From Deltaproteobacteria bacterium (GTDB lineage: Bacteria > Desulfobacterota > DSM-4660 > Desulfatiglandales > Desulfatiglandaceae): DNA of 5,848 nucleotides. The translations under genes and the position numbers were made by a program. This document shows, in pieces, positions 1 to 5,848 of the stretch; the first letter of the stretch is position 1, and every line of letters begins with the position of its first letter. The notes under the pieces were generated by a model. The model had not been told where the DNA came from. It saw only the letters and a program-made list of their open reading frames with translations, and did no database searches. The DNA lies in NCBI GenBank assembly GCA_029932035.1, contig JAOZQV010000247.1, positions 1-5,848 of the forward strand, read 5' to 3'.

Positions 1-2
1 CC

Positions 3-734
3 ACACTCGATGTGGACGGGACAGACGCGGCCCACAAACTATCCATTATTATATCGATTGCGTTCGGGAGCCCGGTTTCCTTTAAAGATATATATAGGGA
101 GGGGATTGTTGATGTGACCCCGGATGATATCCGATTTGCCGATGAGTTCGGGTACAGAATTAAATTATTGGCCATAGCAAAGGATTTGGGAGATCGATTG
201 GAGGCCCGTGTAAACGCGGCCATGATTCCGAAGGATCATATATTGGCAAATGTGAATGAGGCATTCAATGCCATTTATATTGAAGGCGATTTTGTGGGGC
301 CTAATCTCTATTATGGTTTAGGCGCAGGGGGAAGACCCACGGGGAGCGCCGTGGTCTCAGACATAATTAGTCTGTCAAGGGAGATCAGGTCCGGGGCAAA
401 GGAGCTGATGCCCCCCTTGGCCCATGTTCGTCCCCCTGCAAACAAAATCGTGATCCAACCGATTGAAGAGTTGCTTACTCCTTACTATTTCAGGTTTTCG
501 GCCTTAGACACGCCAGGGGTTCTTTCAAGGATAGCCGGTATCCTGTCAGAGCACGAGATCAGCATCTCTTCCGTGATCCAGAAGGGTAGGAAGACGAAAG
601 GGCCTGTGTCGATTGTCATGCTGACCCACGAGGCCAGGGAAAGCGCTGTACAGAATGCCATTTCAACAATCGATAAGCTGGACGTGGTGGCCGAGAAGAC
701 CGTTGTGATTCGTGTGGAAGGTAATCATTTATAG
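3..734 (+). CDS. hom: Homoserine dehydrogenase, C-terminal part with ACT domain (5' end outside window)
   Basis: Homoserine dehydrogenase reduces aspartate semialdehyde to homoserine with NAD(P)H, at the branch to threonine and methionine in the cytoplasm. The reading frame is open from base 3, so the GTG at 12 is an internal valine codon (TLDVDGTDAAHK) and not a start. About 243 codons are visible. A family length near 430-440 residues means the Rossmann NAD(P)-binding half lies off the left edge. Counting from the codon at 12, the DAAHK motif (residues 5-9) carries the conserved Asp and Lys of the catalytic domain. GAGGRPTGSAVVSD (104-117) is the family's conserved glycine-rich segment. An ACT domain follows at about 157-236, with the typical DTPGVLSRIAGILSE start, which suggests feedback control by an amino acid, usually threonine. 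The stop is 2 nt before the next gene, so an operon is likely. Confidence 0.95.
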   Translation, partial: TLDVDGTDAAHKLSIIISIAFGSPVSFKDIYREGIVDVTPDDIRFADEFGYRIKLLAIAKDLGDRLEARVNAAMIPKDHILANVNEAFNAIYIEGDFVGPNLYYGLGAGGRPTGSAVVSDIISLSREIRSGAKELMPPLAHVRPPANKIVIQPIEELLTPYYFRFSALDTPGVLSRIAGILSEHEISISSVIQKGRKTKGPVSIVMLTHEARESAVQNAISTIDKLDVVAEKTVVIRVEGNHL

Positions 735-736
735 AG

Positions 737-1981
737 ATGAAAAATATGATTAGGGAAAAATATATCCTTTTGGTAGGCGATGGCATGGCGGACTATCCCC
801 TTGCCGAATTGGGGGGGAAGACTCCGTTAGAGGTGGCTCATACGCCAAATATGGATCGAATCGCCGCCTGTCGGGTCGGGCTTGTAAATACTATTCCGGA
901 GGGTATGGACCCGGGGAGTGATGTGGCCAATCTCTCTCTGCTCGGTTACGATCCTACTGTTTATCGTACGGGCCGGGCCCCCTTTGAGGCTGCGAGCATG
1001 GGGGTTGACTTGAAGAAAACTGAGGTTGCCTTCCGTATGAACCTGGTCACTCTTGACCGGAGCTCAGAGAAAGAAATTGTGATGGTCAGCCACAGCTCGG
1101 GGGATATCTCCACCGAAGAGGGCAAGGCGATTATAGAAAGCCTGAAAAAGGATCTGACTCTCCCAGGGATAAGTATCTATCCCGGTATAGCCTATAGGCA
1201 TCTCTTGGTATGGGAACAGGGACCTGAGAATGCCAAAACCATTCCTCCCCATGACGTTCTGGATCAGAATATGGTATCATACCTGAATCATGGAGGTGAG
1301 GACCCGGTTGTGGACGTCATCCGTCGTTCCTGGGATTTCTTGAAAGGGCATCCAGTAAATATGAATCGGAGAAAGAGAGGCCTGAACGAGGCAACCTCTA
1401 TCTGGTTGTGGGGGCAGGGGAGGGCGCTGGACATTCCCCTGTTCAACGATAAGTTTGGGTTTAATGGTGGGGTTATTTCGGCAGTGGATCTGTTGAGGGG
1501 GATCGGTGTCTATGCAGGTCTGAAACCCATAGAGGTGGAAGGGGCAACCGGATATTTGGACACCAACTATTCGGGCAAGGCGAAAGAGGCCTTAGAGGCC
1601 TTGAACAATCTTGATTTTATGTTTGTCCACGTGGAGGCGCCTGACGAAGCGAGCCACAGCGGTAACATAAAGGACAAGATCGAGGCGATTGAGGCCTTTG
1701 ACAAAAAGGTTGTGGGCGCTGTCCTTAAAGGCCTGGAGCAGTTCGATGACTACGGGATAATGGTCGCCAGTGATCATTTCACTCCAATCTCTATAAAGAC
1801 TCATTCAAGCGATCCGGCCCCATTTGCGTGGGCAAGCAGAGAAGAGCTTGCTTCCGGCGAGAAGGGGATAGGGTTTACAGAGGAATTTGCAAAGAAATCG
1901 GGTCTTTGTTTTAAGAAGGGGTATGACCTGATGCCGGCCTTTTTGGGTCATTCACCGCAGACGCAGAGGACGCAGAGATAA
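737..1981 (+). CDS. ApgM-family alkaline-phosphatase-superfamily protein: cofactor-independent phosphoglycerate mutase or proposed homoserine kinase
   Basis: This 414-residue protein matches the archaeal-type 2,3-bisphosphoglycerate-independent phosphoglycerate mutase family. The metal and catalytic residues appear intact: D15 in VGDGMADYP, the likely nucleophile S61 in GSDVANLSLLGYDP, D303 and H307 in HVEAPDEASHSG, D346-H347 in ASDHFTP, and H356 in THSSDPAPF. The family covers true phosphoglycerate mutases and a subgroup annotated as 'proposed homoserine kinase' because its genes sit beside threonine-pathway genes. Starting 2 nt after hom favours the second role here, making O-phosphohomoserine; this is inference from context. 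The start is ambiguous: ATG 737 has GGAAGG at 716-721 (15 nt away, rather far), while ATG 746 has AGAG at 733-736 and gives a protein starting MIREKYILLVGDG. The family normally ends near the DLMPAFLG segment (397-404). The last residues, PQTQRTQR, are encoded by a short dispersed-type repeat. Confidence 0.88.
   Translation: MKNMIREKYILLVGDGMADYPLAELGGKTPLEVAHTPNMDRIAACRVGLVNTIPEGMDPGSDVANLSLLGYDPTVYRTGRAPFEAASMGVDLKKTEVAFRMNLVTLDRSSEKEIVMVSHSSGDISTEEGKAIIESLKKDLTLPGISIYPGIAYRHLLVWEQGPENAKTIPPHDVLDQNMVSYLNHGGEDPVVDVIRRSWDFLKGHPVNMNRRKRGLNEATSIWLWGQGRALDIPLFNDKFGFNGGVISAVDLLRGIGVYAGLKPIEVEGATGYLDTNYSGKAKEALEALNNLDFMFVHVEAPDEASHSGNIKDKIEAIEAFDKKVVGAVLKGLEQFDDYGIMVASDHFTPISIKTHSSDPAPFAWASREELASGEKGIGFTEEFAKKSGLCFKKGYDLMPAFLGHSPQTQRTQR
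1957..1978 (+). repeat. Short CGCAGAG-type tandem repeat inside the 3' end of the ApgM-like gene
   Basis: Three CGCAGA units lie at 1957-1962 (CGCAGA overlapping the next C), 1963-1968 and 1972-1977, the last two as CGCAGAGGA then CGCAGAGAT. Similar CGCAGAG strings are a common intergenic repeat type in several environmental bacterial groups (recalled, not searched). Here the repeat lies in frame, encodes the final PQTQRTQR residues and runs directly into the TAA stop at 1979-1981. It probably replaced or extended the original end of the gene. Confidence 0.6.
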
Positions 1982-2087
1982 ATAATTTTCGCCTTATTTG
2001 TATTGGCGATGTAAATATTGATAGGTAAGGTAATATTCAATACAGGTCACATAATTTTGGCAAAAAATTAAAAAAGGAGAAGAAAAG
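1982..2087 (+). promoter_or_regulatory. AT-rich leader between the ApgM-like gene and adk, possible weak promoter
   Basis: This 106-nt gap is AT-rich and holds no gene and no convincing terminator. The best sigma-70-like pair I can see is TTGGCG (2003-2008), a 17-nt spacer, and TAAGGT (2026-2031), with TAATAT just after (2031-2036). The match is poor (4 of 6 and 3 of 6). A 6-bp inverted repeat, TATTGA (2016-2021) with TCAATA (2037-2042), brackets the -10 candidate and could be an operator or chance. Whether adk has its own promoter or is read through from hom is open. Confidence 0.25.
2075..2080 (+). promoter_or_regulatory. Ribosome binding site of adk
   Basis: AGGAGA lies 7 nt upstream of the ATG at 2088 within a purine-rich A/G tract. 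It is the clearest Shine-Dalgarno site in the window and fixes the adk start. Confidence 0.8.
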
Positions 2088-2771
2088 ATGAAAATACTGT
2101 TTTTCGGCCCGAATGGAAGCGGTAAAGGAACGCAGGGTGCAATCGTAAAGGAAAAATATGGCATCCCGCACATTGAAACAGGCGTGATTTTCAGGGACAA
2201 CATCTCACGGGGAACTGACCTGGGTAAAGAGGCAAAAGGTTATATAGACAGGGGGGAACTGGTCCCTGACAGTATCACAATTCCGATGATTTTAGACCGG
2301 CTGAAAGAAGATGACTGCAAGGATGGCTGGCTCTTGGACGGTTTTCCCAGGAATCTGACCCAGGCCCAGGAGTTGGACAAGGCCCTCCGGAATGAAGGGA
2401 TTGTGTTAGATATCGTGATTGATATGCTCTTAGAGAGGGAGATCGCAAAGGGCCGCATTATGGGCCGACGTCTTTGCGTTAATGACAACAACCATCCCAA
2501 CAATATCAACATAGATGCCATCAAGCCGGATGGCGACAAGTGCAGGGTCTGCGGCGGAGATCTGAAGACACGTTCCGATGACCAGGATGAAGAGGCGATT
2601 GATCAGCGTCACAATATCTATTATGACACAGAGACCGGCACCACGGCAGGGATGATTTATTTCAAGGAACTCTCGGCGAAGAACAACGGCGTTCCCAGGA
2701 TAATTGATTTAGATGGAAATCCTGGGGTGAAGGAAGTTTCAGCCGAGCTATTAGGCAAGCTGGGGGCGTAA
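2088..2771 (+). CDS. adk: Adenylate kinase with unusual long LID domain
   Basis: Adenylate kinase interconverts ATP + AMP and 2 ADP in the cytoplasm. The protein has 227 residues, near the usual length of the long bacterial form. The P-loop GPNGSGKGT is at 7-15. AMP-site residues are seen in TGVIFR (31-36), with R36, and in DGFPRN (84-89), with R88. GRIMGRR (122-128) opens the LID domain. The LID is atypical: instead of the common CxxC-x16-CxxC/D zinc knuckle it has C130-V-N-D133 and, 18 residues on, C152-R-V-C155, with H136 near the first pair. A metal site with three Cys plus Asp or His is possible. The stretch NNHPNNINIDAIKPDGDK looks like a lineage-specific LID variant, which I associate with Desulfobacterota. 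The start is set by AGGAGA 7 nt upstream. The gene ends just before the inverted repeat and converges with the deacetylase gene. Confidence 0.94.
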   Translation: MKILFFGPNGSGKGTQGAIVKEKYGIPHIETGVIFRDNISRGTDLGKEAKGYIDRGELVPDSITIPMILDRLKEDDCKDGWLLDGFPRNLTQAQELDKALRNEGIVLDIVIDMLLEREIAKGRIMGRRLCVNDNNHPNNINIDAIKPDGDKCRVCGGDLKTRSDDQDEEAIDQRHNIYYDTETGTTAGMIYFKELSAKNNGVPRIIDLDGNPGVKEVSAELLGKLGA

Positions 2772-2773
2772 AA

Positions 2774-2919
2774 ATAAGTGCCTAAAGTTTAGAGTGCCTA
2801 AAGTTAAAAGTGTTTTTGGCCTGGGTTATTTTTTATGCATTGATGAATCCAGTCCACTTAAAAAAGTCACGAAGTCCCTTAACTTTAGGCACTTCAAACT
2901 CCAAACTTTAGTCACTTAT
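2774..2919. repeat. Compound inverted repeat between convergent genes (AGTGCCTAAAGTT family)
   Basis: The outer arms 2774-2790 (ATAAGTGCCTAAAGTTT) and 2903-2919 pair at 16 of 17 positions. The inner arms 2793-2807 (AGTGCCTAAAGTTAA) and 2879-2893 pair perfectly over 15 bp. An asymmetric internal loop separates the two stems: 2 nt on the left (2791-2792) and 9 nt on the right (2894-2902). The central loop is 71 nt (2808-2878). A short pair AAGTG (2808-2812)/CACTT (2855-2859) may extend the stem inward. The left side is also a direct repeat, with AGTGCCTAAAGTT at 2777-2789 and 2793-2805 (16-nt period). The element resembles dispersed intergenic repeats of Desulfobacterota. It could act as a two-way terminator or mRNA 3'-end stabiliser, but no stem is followed closely by a clean T-run. 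Confidence 0.8.
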
Positions 2920-3709
2920 GTTCTATCATCACCGGCCGTCCAATAAGCTCTGATAGGGGTAGAATGATAAGACCTTTCTTTCTTATGCCTGAAAATATTA
3001 GATCAATTTCGTTTAACCAGTAGGAAAAAAGGGTATTGTCTCTCGGTTTGACGTCGTGGAGGGCGACTATTGCATCAGGATGGACCCGCCTCAAAATCCT
3101 TTCCGAAAGATTTTTTATCCACCTGTTCCCCCCGTCAATGGCCCGGCAACTGAAATTTAGATTGTACATTCCTGATTTATCGAGCACCTTCCCGAGCCTG
3201 GGATTTGTTATGCCCACCGGCGGCCTGAAGGCCAGGGGCGTAATCCCGAATTTCTCCAAGATATCTTGAGCGGATTCTATCTCTTTAATCAGGGTCTTAC
3301 TGCTTTTAAACATTATAAGATTGTCGTGGCTGTAAGAATGATTCCCCACTGTATGGCCTCGCGCTAAGATCTCATCAATTAGTCCGGGATGTTCAGATGC
3401 CCTTTTCCCGGTGACAAAAAAAGTAGCGCATATTTTATGTTTTGAAAGGAGTTCAAGTAAGGCCGGGGTGGATACAGGATCGGGGCCGTCGTCAAAGGTG
3501 AGCGCCACGGCTAATTTTCCCGAGTTACCACTGCTGATAATGGGGAGGAAGAAGCTAAAACGGGGGCGGAAGGGAGCAATTGCGCAGAGGGCTATGAATG
3601 CCGATAAGGGGATTAGAGAGAGGCGCACGTCAACAAAGGCTAACAGGATTGCCGCAAGGAATGAAACGAGACAGGTCCAATGAGCAAGGGATAGGTGTAA
3701 GTTAGTCAT
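2912..3709 (-). CDS. Membrane-anchored polysaccharide deacetylase (NodB homology domain)
   Basis: The NodB/carbohydrate esterase 4 family removes acetyl groups from N-acetylated sugars with a metal-dependent catalytic domain. With the start at 3709 the protein has 265 residues. Two hydrophobic helices at about 10-28 and 30-47 should anchor it in the inner membrane. The NodB motifs follow: TFDDGPDP (71-78) with catalytic and metal Asp 73/74, metal ligands H124 and H128 in NHSYSH, FRPPVG (161-166), and LHD (217-219). The motif-4 region reads RAIDGGNRW rather than the usual DxxDW type. I chose ATG 3709 because it overlaps the upstream gene's stop by 8 nt (ATGACTAA), typical of translational coupling. 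An in-frame ATG at 3769 would add 20 residues and overlap the upstream gene by 68 nt. The stop codon lies in the right arm of the inverted repeat. The substrate (peptidoglycan, exopolysaccharide or a glycolipid sugar) is unknown. Confidence 0.88.
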   Translation of the reverse strand: MTNLHLSLAHWTCLVSFLAAILLAFVDVRLSLIPLSAFIALCAIAPFRPRFSFFLPIISSGNSGKLAVALTFDDGPDPVSTPALLELLSKHKICATFFVTGKRASEHPGLIDEILARGHTVGNHSYSHDNLIMFKSSKTLIKEIESAQDILEKFGITPLAFRPPVGITNPRLGKVLDKSGMYNLNFSCRAIDGGNRWIKNLSERILRRVHPDAIVALHDVKPRDNTLFSYWLNEIDLIFSGIRKKGLIILPLSELIGRPVMIEHK

Positions 3710-5848
3710 GACCAGGGCATCTCTTTGCAATGAACCAGGCAGATTCCTGATTTGAGCCAGAGGGTACACAAAGTTCCATTTTGAAATCTGCCTCGATTAT
3801 CATCCCCTTGATTTCGTCAACAGATAGATAATAGCATGGTGTTCCGGTGATTTTGAGATTGATAGCCTGAAGTCTCCATAACAGGGATGGGCGCTTGTGT
3901 GGCGGAATAATGGCCCTGATGATCAGGCGTCCTCCATGACGGAGAGCGCTATAAAGCCTTTTCAGGACAAGGCTTAATTCTTCGTTTGTCAAGAAATGCG
4001 TCATATCCAGCATGATGGCCGCATCTGCCGACCCCGGGAGTGTCGGGATATCAGGGGCTTGGCCGCATTTTATCACGCCTCTTTTCTGAACCGCCATTGA
4101 CGCTACTCTGACTCTTTCGGGATTCGGTTCAATGCCGTATACTTTCGCGTCTAAAAATCGTTCGAGAAACCAGCACGCAGGAACACCGTAGCCAGTGCCT
4201 ACGTCAATAACTGCCTTAATATTTTCAGAATATTTAAGCAGTCCGGAGAGCTCTGGAAACATGGGATCGATCCTCAGTTTAAACCGGGCAAACAGTCTCG
4301 GATACGGCTCCATTTTCTCATAACGTCTCAGAATACGATCACGCCCATTTTCGAGGGTGCTTATATCATTTTCCTTGGGTTGGAACGTCTGTTTCAGGAG
4401 AGGGGGTAAAATAAGAAAAGCGCCGATGAGGGCATAGCTGATCCCAAGGAGCGAGGTTAAACCTGCGCTCCTGAGCAGGGAATGCTCGGCAAAACATAAG
4501 GCCCCGAAGCCGATGATAGTGGATGCCGATGCCATAAAGACCGCCATCCTGATAAGCCCGAAAGATGGATGGGAATCATCTCCATATCTCTGGTACGATC
4601 TGACAAGGAAAATGGAGTAATCGATTCCCATACCGACAACTACAATGGACAGCATCAGCCCGGGTATATCGATGGGATGACCGATCAGCCTCAGGGTTCC
4701 TAATGTACTTACCATTGCGAATAGCACAGGCAATAGGGCGATAAAGGTCAGCTTCAAGTCGAAAAAGAACAAAAAGAGAAGAACGATAACACTTATACCG
4801 ACTATCAATAAGATCTTTACAAATGTGGAGAAGAGAAGATTCCCCATCCTCAGCGAAAAAAAGGAGGGATCAAATATTTTTCCCGAAGATTTATATCTTT
4901 CGTAAAACCTTTCAGGATCATAGGATTTACCGGGAGTGAGGGCGAAGAACTGAACCCATGCGGATTTGGCCTTTTTTTCAGATATACCCAAGAGTTCAAT
5001 AAACCCTGAGGGGATTTCAGCAGTATCGGAACGATCTGGGACTGCTGAAATTGTGTTTAAGAAGGGTTCAAATGCCTCTTTTGTAAAACCCGTATCGTAA
5101 GATGCCTCGCCGAGGGCGCTTTCTAATGCTGCTATCCTGTTATTGTGCCAGAACTCTCTCCATGCCTCAAGATTTTGCTCCCTTCTCTCTTTTCCCGGAA
5201 AAACCATTGCCGGAACAAACCCGGAGGAGAGCACGCCCGAAGCGAGATCCTGGTCTATCATATCAAGTAGTCTGTCCCCCTCCCTCTGAAGTTCCCTTAC
5301 GCTGCTGCCCTCTGTCATTAGGTAGATCTTTTGAAAGATACTATTACCCCATACATCTGTAAGGAGTTCTTCGGCTCTAACAGTTTCCTCGCTCACGGTA
5401 TTCATGGAACTCAGTTTAACATTGAACTCCGGCTTTGCGAAAAATAGCATTCCCAGGGCGAAGAGCAGTAAGACATAGGCCCCCTTTTTACCAAATGAAG
5501 AGAATCTGCTCACAACATTCCGGAGAGGCAAGGCCCTTATGCCTGCCGGAGGCATGGAAGGGAAGATCATTGGAAAAACCGTATGAACAAATATGAATGA
5601 AAATGCAATGCCAAGGGCCGTAAAAAGACCGATTTGTTCGAAAACAGGGAAGTCGCAAAAGTAGAGCGACCCAAAAGCGCCGATTGTTGTCAGGGCAGCA
5701 AGCAATCCCACAGCCCATATTTCTCTCGAAGCTTCTTTGCCAAAGGTTTTATGAGGACGGTCGAGGAACAGCAGATAGGCTATGGCATGATCAACGGTTA
5801 TGGATATAACTGCTCCACCAAAACCGAGTGTCATGATCGAGATAGACC
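3702..5848 (-). CDS. MMPL/RND-type exporter fused to a C-terminal SAM-dependent methyltransferase (N-terminus outside window)
   Basis: The frame stays open to the right edge, so the ATG at 5834 is internal (preceded by SISI). Residues here are counted from it. About 714 codons are visible. Predicted membrane helices lie at about 1-24, 38-60, 66-92, 118-133, 334-357, 361-383, 389-413, 428-449 and 457-481, with a roughly 200-residue loop (134-333), presumably periplasmic. This matches TM4-TM12 of an RND/MMPL pump. D15 (ITVDHAI) and D405 (GMGIDYSIF) sit where such pumps have conserved Asp residues. TM1-3 and the first loop, perhaps 300 residues, are missing. After a short linker, about 495-705 form a class I methyltransferase: motif I VIDVGTGYG (542-550), E569 in YGIEPNPER, then DAAIMLDMTHFL and LRHGGRLII. 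Relatives export lipids or pigments; the substrate here is unknown. The stop overlaps the deacetylase start by 8 nt. Confidence 0.88.
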   Translation of the reverse strand, partial: SISIMTLGFGGAVISITVDHAIAYLLFLDRPHKTFGKEASREIWAVGLLAALTTIGAFGSLYFCDFPVFEQIGLFTALGIAFSFIFVHTVFPMIFPSMPPAGIRALPLRNVVSRFSSFGKKGAYVLLLFALGMLFFAKPEFNVKLSSMNTVSEETVRAEELLTDVWGNSIFQKIYLMTEGSSVRELQREGDRLLDMIDQDLASGVLSSGFVPAMVFPGKERREQNLEAWREFWHNNRIAALESALGEASYDTGFTKEAFEPFLNTISAVPDRSDTAEIPSGFIELLGISEKKAKSAWVQFFALTPGKSYDPERFYERYKSSGKIFDPSFFSLRMGNLLFSTFVKILLIVGISVIVLLFLFFFDLKLTFIALLPVLFAMVSTLGTLRLIGHPIDIPGLMLSIVVVGMGIDYSIFLVRSYQRYGDDSHPSFGLIRMAVFMASASTIIGFGALCFAEHSLLRSAGLTSLLGISYALIGAFLILPPLLKQTFQPKENDISTLENGRDRILRRYEKMEPYPRLFARFKLRIDPMFPELSGLLKYSENIKAVIDVGTGYGVPACWFLERFLDAKVYGIEPNPERVRVASMAVQKRGVIKCGQAPDIPTLPGSADAAIMLDMTHFLTNEELSLVLKRLYSALRHGGRLIIRAIIPPHKRPSLLWRLQAINLKITGTPCYYLSVDEIKGMIIEADFKMELCVPSGSNQESAWFIAKRCPGHD

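Noticed and set aside
12..14. GTG as the start of the homoserine dehydrogenase gene
   Set aside because: It falls inside the conserved TLDVDGTDAAHK segment of the catalytic domain, and the frame is open to the left edge. The gene is simply cut by the window.
1990..2008. CGCC...GGCG hairpin after the ApgM-like gene as a terminator
   Set aside because: The stem is only 4 bp with an 11-nt loop, and no T-run follows, so it is not a credible intrinsic terminator.
2240..2612. Minus-strand open frames opposite adk
   Set aside because: They are antisense to the adk core and LID. Their composition follows from the adk codons and no motif is visible.
2774..2919. CRISPR array made of the AGTGCCTAAAGTT copies
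   Set aside because: Copies are in both orientations, only 13-17 nt long, with 2-nt to 71-nt gaps, and there is no regular spacer pattern or cas gene.
3036..3683. Two plus-strand open frames opposite the deacetylase gene
   Set aside because: Both are antisense shadows of conserved NodB coding sequence and show no recognisable motif.
3707..3769. Longer deacetylase start at ATG 3769
   Set aside because: It would overlap the exporter gene by 68 nt and add 20 polar residues before the membrane anchor. The 8-nt ATGACTAA overlap at 3702-3709 is more typical.
5102..5362. Plus-strand open frame opposite the exporter loop
   Set aside because: It reads as a Pro/Arg-rich low-complexity product with no domain, lies fully antisense to a well-supported gene, and is a shadow frame.
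5832..5834. ATG as the start of the exporter-methyltransferase gene
   Set aside because: The frame continues as SISI before it, and the following sequence is TM4 of an RND pump with its conserved Asp, so the true N-terminus is beyond the right edge.

Overview
The window looks like bacterial chromosome from the Desulfobacterota (former Deltaproteobacteria), probably a sulfate reducer or a relative. This is inferred from three things: an adenylate kinase with an unusual LID domain of a type I associate with that group, the pairing of homoserine dehydrogenase with an archaeal-type phosphoglycerate mutase homologue, and intergenic repeats built on AGTGCCTAAAGTT and CGCAGAG units. No 16S or other firm phylogenetic marker is present.

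Left block, plus strand (1-2771): the 3' part of homoserine dehydrogenase (hom) with its ACT domain is followed after 2 nt by a full-length alkaline-phosphatase-superfamily protein of the ApgM/'proposed homoserine kinase' group. The pair plausibly carries two successive steps of threonine synthesis. After a 106-nt gap comes adenylate kinase (adk) with a good ribosome binding site.

Junction (2772-2911): adk and the minus-strand genes converge on a compound inverted repeat (2774-2919). Its right arm runs into the 3' end of the minus-strand gene and supplies that gene's stop codon. A second short repeat of a different family forms the C-terminal codons of the ApgM-like gene.

Right block, minus strand (2912-5848): a large membrane protein is cut by the right edge. 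It is an MMPL/RND-type exporter fused in one frame to a C-terminal SAM-dependent methyltransferase domain. It overlaps by 8 nt a membrane-anchored NodB-type polysaccharide deacetylase. The overlap suggests one transcript and coupled translation. The exporter family moves lipids and other hydrophobic molecules, so the block could belong to a cell-envelope lipid or glycolipid export and tailoring locus that continues past the right edge. The substrate cannot be read from this window.

I found no RNA gene, CRISPR array, insertion sequence or phage gene. The most unusual item is the exporter-methyltransferase fusion coupled to a deacetylase.
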